This document shows positions 8,518 to 16,423 of a DNA stretch of 64,000 nt, piece after piece. A program made the position numbers and the translations under genes. Origin of the DNA: Gemmatimonadaceae bacterium (GTDB taxonomy: Bacteria > Gemmatimonadota > Gemmatimonadetes > Gemmatimonadales > Gemmatimonadaceae); NCBI GenBank assembly GCA_020851035.1, contig JADZDM010000005.1, positions 1 through 64,000 of the forward strand, in the 5' to 3' direction. The notes below the pieces were generated by a model that was not told where the DNA came from, searched no databases, and saw only the letters and a program-made list of their open reading frames with translations. The stretch's first letter is position 1; each line of letters opens with the position of its first letter.

Positions 8518-10908
8518 ATGACCTCCGTCGCGGACATCTTCGAGACCATGGCCTACGGCCCCGCCCCCGAGGGCGACGCGCCGGTGCGTGAATGGATCGA
8601 GCGCCACAGCCAGGGCACCTTCGGCCACTTCATCGACGGTGCGTTCACGAAGCACGGCACCACCTTCGCCGTGAACAACCCCGCCACCGGCGCGCCACTC
8701 GCGAAGGTCACGCAGGGCACCGCCGCCGATGTCGATGCGGCGGTTGCAGCCGCTCGCGCGGCATTGCCCGCGTGGCAGCAGCTCGGCGGCCACGGACGCG
8801 CGCGCCATCTCTACGCCCTCGCCCGCGCCGTGCAGAAACACGCGCGCCTGCTGTCCGTGCTCGAGACGATGGACAACGGCAAGCCGATCCGCGAGACACG
8901 TGACCTCGACATCCCACTCGTCGCCCGCCACTTCTACCATCACGCCGGCTGGGCCCAGCTCCTCGACACCGAGTTCGCCGGCTACACCGGCGCCGGCGTC
9001 TGCGGCCAGATCATCCCGTGGAACTTCCCGCTGCTGATGCTGGCGTGGAAGGTTGCCCCCGCCCTCGCCGCCGGCTGCACCGTGGTGCTCAAGCCCGCGG
9101 AATTCACTCCACTCACTGCGTTGTGCTTCGCCGAGATCGCGCGTGACGCCGGGCTCCCCGCCGGTGTGCTGAACGTGGTCACCGGCGATGGCGAGACGGG
9201 CAAGGCACTCGTCGCCCACAAGGGCCTCGACAAGCTCGCCTTCACCGGCTCCACCGAGGTCGGCAAGCTGATTCGCCGCGCCACCGCTGGATCGGGCGTG
9301 AAGCTCTCGCTCGAACTCGGTGGCAAGAGCCCGTTCATCGTCTTCGACGATGCGGACCTCGACAGCGTGGTCGAGGGGGTGGTCGACGCGATCTGGTTCA
9401 ACCAGGGCCAGGTCTGCTGCGCCGGTTCGCGACTGCTCGTGCACGAGGGCATCGCCGCGCAGCTCGAGCAGAAGCTCCGCGACCGCATGGAGCACCTGCG
9501 TCTCGGCTCGCCGCTCGACAAGTCCATCGACATGGGCGCCATCGTGGACCCGGTGCAGCTGGATCGCATCCGCACCCTCGTCGATGCCGGCGTGGCCGAG
9601 GGCGCGCAGATGTGGCAGCCATCGTGGGCGGTACCGTCGCAGGGCTGCTTCTATCCGCCGACGCTCTTCACCGGCGTCTCACCCGCCGCGCGCATCGTGC
9701 AGGAGGAGATCTTCGGCCCCGTGCTGGTGTCGATGACGTTCCGCACGCCGGCCGAGGCCGTCGACCTCGCGAACAACACGCCCTACGGCCTCGCCAGCAG
9801 CGTCTGGACGGAGAACATCAACCTCGCCCTCGACATCGCGCCGAAGATCAAGTCGGGTATCGTCTGGGTGAACAGCACCAACCTGTTCGACGCCGCCGCC
9901 GGTTTCGGTGGCTACAAGGAGAGCGGCTTCGGGCGCGAGGGTGGTCGCGAGGGGATGTACGAGTACCTCACGCCGTCGTGGAAGAAGGGCGCTGCCGTCG
10001 TTGCCGAGCCGCCGGTCATCACCGCCGTCGCGGCGGAGAGCGCGGCGGAGAGCGCGGCGGGCTTTGGCGTGCCGGCGATCGACCGCACCGCGAAGTTCTT
10101 CATCGGCGGCAAGCAGGCGCGCCCCGACGGCGGCTACACGCTCTCCGTGCGCGGCCCGGACGGGCGCACGGTGGGCGAGGTCGGCGACGGCAACCGGAAG
10201 GACCTCCGCAACGCCGTCACCGCCGCACTCGCCGCCAAGGGCTGGGCCCGTGCCTCGGGCCACAACCGCGCGCAGATCCTGTACTACATCGCCGAGAACC
10301 TCGCGGCACGCAGCAGCGAGTTCGCGGGTCGGATCGAAGCGATGACGGGGCTCGGCGGTGCGCTGGAGGTCGAGCAGTCCATCGCGCGCCTCTTCACGTA
10401 CGCCGCCTGGGCCGACAAGTACGACGGCGCCGTGCACGGCACGCCGCTGCGCGGCGTCACGCTCGCCATGAACGAGCCGGTCGGCGTGATGGCCCTGGCC
10501 TGCCCCACCACGCAACCGCTGCTCGGCTTCGTCTCGCTGGTGGCGCCGGCCATCGCGATGGGGAACACCACCGTCGTGATCCCCAGCGAGCGGCATCCGC
10601 TGGCGGCCACTGACTTCTACCAGGTGCTGGAGACGTCGGACCTGCCGGCGGGCGTGGTGAACATCGTCACCGGCGCCCGCGAGGGCCTGGTGAAGACGCT
10701 GGCCGAGCACGATGAAGTGGACGGGATCTGGTACTTCGGGCCCCAGGCCGGCGCCGCGGCGGTGGAGCGCGCGTCGGCCGACAACATGAAGCGCACCTGG
10801 TGCGAGTGGACCCGGCGCGACTGGGCCAGCACCGCCCAGGGCGAAGGCCGCGACTTCCTGCGGCACGCCACGCAGGTCAAGAACATCTGGATCCCGTACG
10901 GCGAATGA
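8518..10908 (+). CDS. Double-domain aldehyde dehydrogenase
   Basis: A 796-residue fusion of two aldehyde dehydrogenase domains. The first (about 35-490) is complete: LELGGKSPFIVFDDADL carries the conserved Glu, and NQGQVCCAGSR carries the catalytic Cys at about residue 300. It ends with NSTNLFDAAAGFGGYKESGFGREGG. The second (about 520-790) starts afresh with 'KFFIGGKQARPDGGYTLSVRGPDGR' and keeps EPVGVMALACPTTQPLLGFVSLVAPAIAMGN-type cofactor-fold sequence, but the catalytic-Cys segment is replaced by 'MKRTWCEWTRRDW', so it looks non-catalytic or structural. Paired with deoC, it most likely oxidises acetaldehyde with NAD(P); whether the product is acetate or acetyl-CoA is not visible. Confidence 0.9.
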   Translation: MTSVADIFETMAYGPAPEGDAPVREWIERHSQGTFGHFIDGAFTKHGTTFAVNNPATGAPLAKVTQGTAADVDAAVAAARAALPAWQQLGGHGRARHLYALARAVQKHARLLSVLETMDNGKPIRETRDLDIPLVARHFYHHAGWAQLLDTEFAGYTGAGVCGQIIPWNFPLLMLAWKVAPALAAGCTVVLKPAEFTPLTALCFAEIARDAGLPAGVLNVVTGDGETGKALVAHKGLDKLAFTGSTEVGKLIRRATAGSGVKLSLELGGKSPFIVFDDADLDSVVEGVVDAIWFNQGQVCCAGSRLLVHEGIAAQLEQKLRDRMEHLRLGSPLDKSIDMGAIVDPVQLDRIRTLVDAGVAEGAQMWQPSWAVPSQGCFYPPTLFTGVSPAARIVQEEIFGPVLVSMTFRTPAEAVDLANNTPYGLASSVWTENINLALDIAPKIKSGIVWVNSTNLFDAAAGFGGYKESGFGREGGREGMYEYLTPSWKKGAAVVAEPPVITAVAAESAAESAAGFGVPAIDRTAKFFIGGKQARPDGGYTLSVRGPDGRTVGEVGDGNRKDLRNAVTAALAAKGWARASGHNRAQILYYIAENLAARSSEFAGRIEAMTGLGGALEVEQSIARLFTYAAWADKYDGAVHGTPLRGVTLAMNEPVGVMALACPTTQPLLGFVSLVAPAIAMGNTTVVIPSERHPLAATDFYQVLETSDLPAGVVNIVTGAREGLVKTLAEHDEVDGIWYFGPQAGAAAVERASADNMKRTWCEWTRRDWASTAQGEGRDFLRHATQVKNIWIPYGE

Positions 10909-10935
10909 GTCGCACCGGGCGGGAGCCACCCGCTG

Positions 10936-11505
10936 TCACCCCGCGTGCACCAGCCCCGCCTCCGCCCACCGGCGCTTCGCCACCTCCACGTGGTGCCGGT
11001 TGTGGATCAGCGTGAACAGCATCATCTCGCGCACCGTCAGCTTGCCGAGTAACGGGTGCGGCAGCCGGTAGCCGTCGAGTTGCGCCTCCGTCCATCGCTC
11101 CATGGCCTGCGTCAGCCCGCGCAGGGTCTCGGAGTGCTCGTCCATGATCTTGTCACGGCGGGCCTGATCGGGGGCATGCGTGTCGGGGGGCGGCGCGAAG
11201 CGACCGGCCTGGCCACCCGCAGCCAGCGCGGCGCGGTAGGCGTCGCTGATCTGCCCCTCCGCCCGCGATGGCCGGTCCGGCATGCCGAATGCCATCCGGA
11301 GCCCGAGCTTGGGCAGCCGCAGCGCCGGGAGCAGTGGCGCCATGGAGCGCGTCAGGTGCCGGACATGCTCCGCCGCCGACCAGTGCCGTCCCATCGTACG
11401 GAAGAACTCGCTTGTCGAGAACGTCGACCAGTAGTCGACACCACGCTCGTGCTCCGTCTCCAGCGCAACGACGATCGCGCGGGTCGCGCCAGACTTCTGT
11501 GGCAT
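10936..11505 (-). CDS. DinB-family protein
   Basis: A 189-residue four-helix-bundle protein of the DinB/YfiT type. It has the three-histidine pattern of the family: RHWSAAEHVRHL near residue 40, DEHSETLRGL in the middle, and 'FTLIHNRHHVEV' near the C-terminus, which would bind a metal. Members include thiol transferases (bacillithiol or mycothiol) and many uncharacterised proteins. The start at MPQKSG was chosen because the upstream open frame is Arg-rich and overlaps the divergent hydrolase gene. It converges with the aldehyde dehydrogenase gene. Confidence 0.8.
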   Translation of the reverse strand: MPQKSGATRAIVVALETEHERGVDYWSTFSTSEFFRTMGRHWSAAEHVRHLTRSMAPLLPALRLPKLGLRMAFGMPDRPSRAEGQISDAYRAALAAGGQAGRFAPPPDTHAPDQARRDKIMDEHSETLRGLTQAMERWTEAQLDGYRLPHPLLGKLTVREMMLFTLIHNRHHVEVAKRRWAEAGLVHAG

Positions 11506-11614
11506 CTTCGTCAGCCGGTGTGTCGCATCCCGAATTCTACGCCCTGACCGCGGCTCGCGTGGTCGCGGGGACGACGCCGGTCCCATTCCGTAGGCACCGC
11601 ACGACCACCATGTC

Positions 11615-12556
11615 ATGACCGCGTCCCTCTCATCGATTGAGCGATTCCGTGCCTTCCGCCGCACCCTGGGCAGAACGCCGCGTCTTCATCGCGACACTGT
11701 CTCGACACGTGGGCTACAGTTCGCGGTGTTCCGCACAGAAGACCCGGGAACAGGTCAGCTCCCGCTGCTCTGCGTCAACGGCGGCCTGCTCTTCGACCAC
11801 ACCCTGCTCTGGCCCGCGCTCGCCCCGCTCGCCGCCACGCGCCAACTCATCTTCTACGACCAGCGCGGCCGCGGACGCTCCTCCGTGCCCCCCGCCGCCA
11901 GGTCCTCCCGCATCGAGTTCGACGCCTCCGACCTCGCGACACTCCCCTCCGCGCTCGGCCACGACCGCCTCCACATGCTGGGCCACTCCTGGGGCGGAGG
12001 TATCGCACTGAGATCGATTGGCTTTAATGGCGACGCCATCCACTCCCTCACGCTCATCGATGCCGTCGGGCTCACCTCCGCCGACTGGCTCCCCGGACTC
12101 ACCGACGCAGCGGCCGCACGACTCGCGGGAACCGAACTCGAGCGACTGTTTGCAGCGGACGCTGCCGTACGACCCGGCGCGACCGGTGCCGCCGACCCGG
12201 TCGCCCTCAGTGAGTACGCCGCCGCCATCTACCCGGCCTGGTTCCACGACCAGACCCTCGCCACGCTCTTCGCCCCGCCCCGCTCCACCAGCGTCACCGG
12301 CGCCGCCGTCTCCGCCAGGCTCCGGCGCGAGGGCTATGACTGGACCGGCACCATCGGCGCCCTGCCCATGCCCACCCTCCTCGTCCACGGCGAGTCGGAT
12401 CTCATCCCCATCCGCGTCGCGGAACACACCACCCGACACCTCGGATCGCGCGCCACCCTTCTGCCGGTCCCGTCCGCGGGACACAATCCGTTCTGGGAAC
12501 AGCCTTCGATCGTCTTCCCTGCGATCGAGCGGTTCCTGCTCGACGCGGAGCGCTGA
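11615..12556 (+). CDS. Alpha/beta hydrolase
   Basis: A 313-residue alpha/beta-fold hydrolase. The oxyanion region NGGLLFDHTLLW, then YDQRGRGRSS, and the nucleophile elbow GHSWGGGIAL (Ser near residue 124) resemble the proline iminopeptidase branch. The acid is probably in HGESDLIPI and the catalytic His in SAGHNPFWEQP near the C-terminus. There is no signal peptide, so it is probably cytosolic. The substrate is unknown; an aminopeptidase acting on proline peptides is one possibility. The matrixin gene follows 15 bp downstream on the same strand. Confidence 0.85.
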   Translation: MTASLSSIERFRAFRRTLGRTPRLHRDTVSTRGLQFAVFRTEDPGTGQLPLLCVNGGLLFDHTLLWPALAPLAATRQLIFYDQRGRGRSSVPPAARSSRIEFDASDLATLPSALGHDRLHMLGHSWGGGIALRSIGFNGDAIHSLTLIDAVGLTSADWLPGLTDAAAARLAGTELERLFAADAAVRPGATGAADPVALSEYAAAIYPAWFHDQTLATLFAPPRSTSVTGAAVSARLRREGYDWTGTIGALPMPTLLVHGESDLIPIRVAEHTTRHLGSRATLLPVPSAGHNPFWEQPSIVFPAIERFLLDAER

Positions 12557-12571
12557 CCATCTCCCCACCGC

Positions 12572-13414
12572 ATGTCCCTTCCCTCCCTGCCGCGCCTGCT
12601 CGGCCTGATCCTCGCCGGACTCGCAGTCCTGGTGCTGCTCGAGACGGCCAGCGTGCGGCGCCACGGCTACGACCTCGCCCGCACCGCACCGGCGGACAGT
12701 GTGCAGCAGGGCGCCGACGCTGCGCCGGCGATGGCCCCCACCGCGCGTGCTTCCGACGGCGATCGCGCCGCCAGTGATTCCATCCGCCGCGCCGAGACGC
12801 GCGCGATGCTCGAGGCGCGGGGGACCGGCACCTTCATCGGTGACATCCTCGAGCTCTCCGACAGCACCCTGCAGCGCTGGCCGGATCGTCGCGCCACGCC
12901 GCTCCGGGTCTTCATCAGCGACCAGGGCCCCGGCACCTCGGGACATCTGCGCGACGACTACACCCAGGCCGTCCGCGAAGCCTTCACCATCTGGGAAGGC
13001 GTCGAACTCCCGGTGCGGTTCGCCTTCGTCACCGACTCGGCCCTGGCCGACATCACCGTCTCGTGGGTCACCGACTTCCGGGGCGAGCCGGTGCTCGGCC
13101 GTACGAAGGTCGTGCGCGACAGCAAGTTCTGGATCGTGCGCAGCGACGTGCAGCTCGCCACCATGCGCCGCGACAACTCCGGGCAGCTCGACCCGACCGT
13201 CGTCCGCGCGCTCGCCATCCACGAGATCGGCCACGGCATCGGACTCGATCACGCCGCCGACACCACCGTGATCATGGCGCCGAAGATCCGTGCCCGCGCC
13301 ATCACCCTCGCCGACAAGGCGACCGCCCAGCTGCTCTACGCCGTCCCGCCAGGCTCGGTCGTCACCCGCGCACGCGCATCACAGCCCCTGCCCCGCGTCG
13401 CACCCGCCCCCTGA
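12572..13414 (+). CDS. Matrixin-like zinc metalloprotease, secreted or membrane-anchored
   Basis: A 280-residue protein with an N-terminal hydrophobic segment (LLGLILAGLAVLVLLETASV) that could be a signal anchor. The C-terminal domain has the metzincin zinc site HEIGHGIGLDH (about residue 218) followed by the Met-turn region VIMAPK, as in peptidase family M10. Upstream, 'LRDDYTQAVREAFTIWEGVELPVRFAFVTDSALADITVSWV' matches the matrixin beginning, where the protein winds round the active site. No propeptide cysteine switch is evident. Confidence 0.85.
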   Translation: MSLPSLPRLLGLILAGLAVLVLLETASVRRHGYDLARTAPADSVQQGADAAPAMAPTARASDGDRAASDSIRRAETRAMLEARGTGTFIGDILELSDSTLQRWPDRRATPLRVFISDQGPGTSGHLRDDYTQAVREAFTIWEGVELPVRFAFVTDSALADITVSWVTDFRGEPVLGRTKVVRDSKFWIVRSDVQLATMRRDNSGQLDPTVVRALAIHEIGHGIGLDHAADTTVIMAPKIRARAITLADKATAQLLYAVPPGSVVTRARASQPLPRVAPAP

Positions 13415-13429
13415 CGCCGCACGCGCGGC

Positions 13430-14623
13430 TCACCACCGCAGCGTGATCGCCCGTTCGCGATGCTGACGGCTCACGGCCAGCTGCACCGTGCGCCCGCCCC
13501 GCGACGACGCCCGTTGCACCGCGATCTGCAGGTCGCGCACCCCCTCGCAGTCCTCGTCGTTCACGCGCAGGATCACGTCGCCACCCCGCAGCCCCGACGT
13601 CGCCGCAGGCGTGCCCGGCGCCACCCGCAGCACCAGGATCCCCTCGTCCACGCCCGTGAGCTCCTCGAGCTCGTCGGTGATGCTCGTCATCACCGCCCCC
13701 GCGATCGAGAAGTCGTTCGAGGTCCAGGTGCCGAACCACGACGGCGGCGCCGGCGGCGCGGGCGCAGCGGCGGCGGACGGCCGCTCCGGTGCAGGCACGC
13801 GCCCCGGCTGCGGCGGCGCGGCCGGGCACCCCTCGCCGAAGCAGAGCCGGATCCCACCATCCGACGACGCCATCGACGTGCTGCCCGGCTGCGTCGCACC
13901 GACCGTCACCGTCACCTGCCGCTCCCGCCCGCTGCGACGGACCTTCATCGTCAGCCGCTCGCCGGGCGTGAGCACATCGGCCAGCGGCACCGCACCAGGC
14001 ACCGCCAGTCGCCCGAAGGCCGTGATCGTGTCACCGGCCGACAGCCCGCTGCGCGCCGCCGGGCTGTCCGGGATCACGGACTCGATCAGCGTCGGTGACT
14101 CGAACACGGTGAACACCTTGCCCTCGCGCAATTCCGTGCGCTGCTCGCCCGAAAGCGTCACGCCCAGGTAGCCCCGCGGTGCGGACCGGGTCATGAAGGT
14201 GAGCTCGCGCTGCTTCCCTGCGATGGAGCGCATCACGTCCGCAATCGCCCGCGCACTCGCGATCTGCACGCGCAGCTGGCCGCGCGCCTCGTCACTCGAG
14301 AGCTGCACCTGCACCCGATCGGCCTCCATCTGCACCCGCGCGATCTCTGCCGCGAGTTCGGCGATCCGATGCGAGGTCGTGCGGACGATCGAGTCACGGA
14401 CCCGCGGGTCCGCCTTCGCCGCCCGCTCGATCTCGCGCTGGAGCCGCGACAGGTCGCGCGCCTGCCGCTCGAGCGTCATCCGCATGCGCTGCGCCAGCTC
14501 CCGTGAGCGCGCGTCGTCCTCACCACCACTCTCGTGCTGCGCGGCCAGCGCCGGCACCTGCAGCGTCGCGGCAGCCAGCACCAGGGACGTCAGCATCCCC
14601 ACCCGTCGAAGCGCCGTCCGCAT
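13430..14623 (-). CDS. Exported double-PDZ protein
   Basis: A 397-residue protein with a signal peptide (MLTSLVLAAATLQVPALA, ending AQ), a coiled-coil-prone stretch at about 40-130 (RQARDLSRLQREIERAAK...), a first PDZ domain at about 155-250 (GYLGVTLSGEQ, SPAARSGLSAGDTI), a Pro/Ala linker containing CFGEGC, and a second PDZ domain at about 315-397 (ILVLRVAPGTPAATSGLRGGDVILRVN). There is no protease domain, so it likely binds exposed C-termini in the periplasm. It follows the anti-sigma gene with a 1-base TGATG overlap, suggesting a role in the same envelope-stress pathway, as a sensor or modulator. Confidence 0.8.
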   Translation of the reverse strand: MRTALRRVGMLTSLVLAAATLQVPALAAQHESGGEDDARSRELAQRMRMTLERQARDLSRLQREIERAAKADPRVRDSIVRTTSHRIAELAAEIARVQMEADRVQVQLSSDEARGQLRVQIASARAIADVMRSIAGKQRELTFMTRSAPRGYLGVTLSGEQRTELREGKVFTVFESPTLIESVIPDSPAARSGLSAGDTITAFGRLAVPGAVPLADVLTPGERLTMKVRRSGRERQVTVTVGATQPGSTSMASSDGGIRLCFGEGCPAAPPQPGRVPAPERPSAAAAPAPPAPPSWFGTWTSNDFSIAGAVMTSITDELEELTGVDEGILVLRVAPGTPAATSGLRGGDVILRVNDEDCEGVRDLQIAVQRASSRGGRTVQLAVSRQHRERAITLRW

Positions 14624-15450
14624 CAGTACTCCAGCACCTGCTGGGACGCGGGCAGCACCGTGGTCAGCCGGCGCAGCGTGACCTCGCGCGCCCCGAGCGT
14701 CGCCAGGTAGTAGCGGTTCATGACCGGGTCATCCGGGGCCTCGTACAACGCACGCCGCGCCGTCGCCATCGCCGCATCCAGCACCTCGAGCCGCGCCCGG
14801 TAGTTCATCGCCGCCGCCGCCGATCCCCCGGCCTGGCGCGGTGCCAGGGCGCTGTCGTGCGCCGCCAGCCAGAGCAGTGCGCCGCTGTACACCTCCTCCG
14901 CCGTCGCCAGCATGGCGCGTGCATCATCAGGATTCCGGAACCGCACCGCCACCGGCTGCGCGGTGGTGGCGTGCGGAATCGCCGCCGCCACGCCCTCACC
15001 TGCCGGCAGCACCGTGGGGCCAGCGTCGCGACGCACGGACAGTCGCCCACCCGCCACCCCCACGGTCACGAGCAGGGCGGCCGCCGCGGCCATGGCGCCG
15101 GGCCGCGACCACCAGCGCCGGCCCCCGCCTGCACCAGCCGCCGAGGCCACCGATGGCGCACTCGTGATCGGGCGGACGTCAGGGTGCGAATCCCGGCCGG
15201 CGCCGGCGCTCGCACCACCGGCACCGAGCAGCCCCTCGCTCCGCAGCGCCGTCGCCATCTGCTGCCACGGCACCAGCGGCGCGATCGTCCGGTCACGCTC
15301 GGCACCGGCCGCCGCGACGATCCGCCGCACGGCGACGAAGTCCGCGCGGCACCGCGCGCACCCGTCCAGGTGCACGCGCTCGTCGCCGGTCGCCGGTTCA
15401 TCGACCAGCGCCGCGATCCGTTCAGGCGAGAGGTGCGGCATAGCCATCAT
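14623..15450 (-). CDS. Zinc-finger anti-sigma factor
   Basis: A 275-residue membrane protein that probably sequesters the ECF sigma factor encoded just upstream. The N-terminal anti-sigma domain has HLDGCARC (H-x3-C-x2-C), the zinc signature of ZAS proteins. A single hydrophobic segment 'GAMAAAAALLVTVGVAGG' at about residues 130-150 separates it from a periplasmic C-terminal region of Ala-rich helices. The start overlaps the end of the sigma gene by up to 29 bp. Three ATGs (15450, 15447, 15441) are possible; I list the longest. Confidence 0.85.
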   Translation of the reverse strand: MMAMPHLSPERIAALVDEPATGDERVHLDGCARCRADFVAVRRIVAAAGAERDRTIAPLVPWQQMATALRSEGLLGAGGASAGAGRDSHPDVRPITSAPSVASAAGAGGGRRWWSRPGAMAAAAALLVTVGVAGGRLSVRRDAGPTVLPAGEGVAAAIPHATTAQPVAVRFRNPDDARAMLATAEEVYSGALLWLAAHDSALAPRQAGGSAAAAMNYRARLEVLDAAMATARRALYEAPDDPVMNRYYLATLGAREVTLRRLTTVLPASQQVLEY

Positions 15451-16000
15451 CCAGGCTCGGTGTAGTCAGGTGGTCCATCAGCGGCGCCAGCAGGCGGCGA
15501 AGCCGCGCCCGCGCCTTGAACAACTGCGATTTCGATCCGCCCGCCGTGATCCCGAGCTGGCTCGCGATCTCCTCGTGCGTGTACCCCTCCACGTCGTGCA
15601 GCACGAACACCGTCCGGGCACCGCGCGGCAGCCGATCCAGCGCCTGCGTGATCGACTCCCGGACGAACGGCTGCTCCACATCCTCCTCGATCATCGCCGT
15701 GTCCTCCGTGAGCTCCTCGTGCGTTCCCATCAGCCGGCGAGCCCGGCGCAGCGCATTCAACGTGCGGTTCACCGCGATCCGGTGCGCCCAGGTCGAGAAC
15801 TGGGCATCCCCGCGGAAGGTGGGCAGCGCCCGGAAGATCTGGATCCAGACCTCCTGCGCGATGTCCGCCGCCTCGTCTGTGTCATGCACCAGCCGCCGCA
15901 CCACGGCATCCACCCGTGGCGCGTGCTCGGCCCAGAGCGCGCGCATCGCCAGCTCGTCGCCGGCGACTGCGCGCGCGATCAACTCCTCATCGGTAGTCAA
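15422..16000 (-). CDS. ECF-type RNA polymerase sigma factor
   Basis: A 192-residue sigma-70-family protein with only regions 2 and 4. Region 2 includes DEAADIAQEVWIQIFRALPTF (core binding and -10 melting). Region 4 includes YTHEEIASQLGITAGGSKSQLFKARARL, the helix-turn-helix that reads the -35. It is the first gene of a sigma/anti-sigma/PDZ operon, so it should be released on an envelope signal and is usually autoregulated. The only start consistent with the family N-terminus is a TTG at 16000 (reading MTTDEELIARAV); no ATG occurs nearby in frame. Confidence 0.93.
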   Translation of the reverse strand: MTTDEELIARAVAGDELAMRALWAEHAPRVDAVVRRLVHDTDEAADIAQEVWIQIFRALPTFRGDAQFSTWAHRIAVNRTLNALRRARRLMGTHEELTEDTAMIEEDVEQPFVRESITQALDRLPRGARTVFVLHDVEGYTHEEIASQLGITAGGSKSQLFKARARLRRLLAPLMDHLTTPSLDDGYAAPLA

Positions 16001-16239
16001 CGGCGTGGTACGGGCGGACGGTGAGGCGGACTGCCGGCGCTGCGCGGTTCAGGGCAGGGCTCGGCCATGGGACACCACCGGTCCGGGAAGGGTTGCCAGG
16101 CGTCGCCGACATCCCGCCCCCCTCGGACCGCTCGACCGCACAACGCCACCACCCCCCTCCAGGATTCACCCCGGGTAACCGACACTCGCCTCCGGTCACA
16201 CATCACGTGAGAGCACGCAAACCCGTGCAACGGCTGCAC

Positions 16240-16268
16240 TTGACTCATCCGTTCGGCAGCCCTAGCAT
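16240..16268 (+). promoter_or_regulatory. Sigma-70-like promoter for the serine hydrolase gene
   Basis: TTGACT (16240-16245), a 17-base spacer and TAGCAT (16263-16268) make a good housekeeping promoter. It sits in a 423-bp gap (16001-16423) between the divergent sigma-factor and serine hydrolase genes. It implies a leader of about 150 nt before the GTG start. The rest of the gap shows no gene; apart from this promoter and the palindrome just downstream I see nothing else in it. Confidence 0.6.
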
Positions 16269-16282
16269 GACTTGGGGGGTGG

Positions 16283-16300
16283 CGGCGGAACGTTCCGCCG
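16283..16300. promoter_or_regulatory. 18-bp perfect palindrome downstream of promoter
   Basis: CGGCGGAACGTTCCGCCG is a perfect 18-bp palindrome centred about 17 bp after the predicted transcription start. This placement fits an operator for a dimeric repressor, or a hairpin at the start of the mRNA. Which regulator would bind cannot be told from the window. Confidence 0.55.
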
Positions 16301-16423
16301 GCAGCGTCGTCTCATGAGTGACTGAATGCGTGATTGGTCGGGTCCGCCCGAAACCGGATTGCGCATGCGTGTACGTGTACGCCTTTCCGCACGTCCAGCC
16401 GCAGCGCGACAACCGGAGCATTC

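Noticed and set aside
11714-13252. Long minus-strand frame of 512 codons
   Set aside because: Antisense shadow of the hydrolase and matrixin genes, both of which have catalytic motifs in the plus frame.
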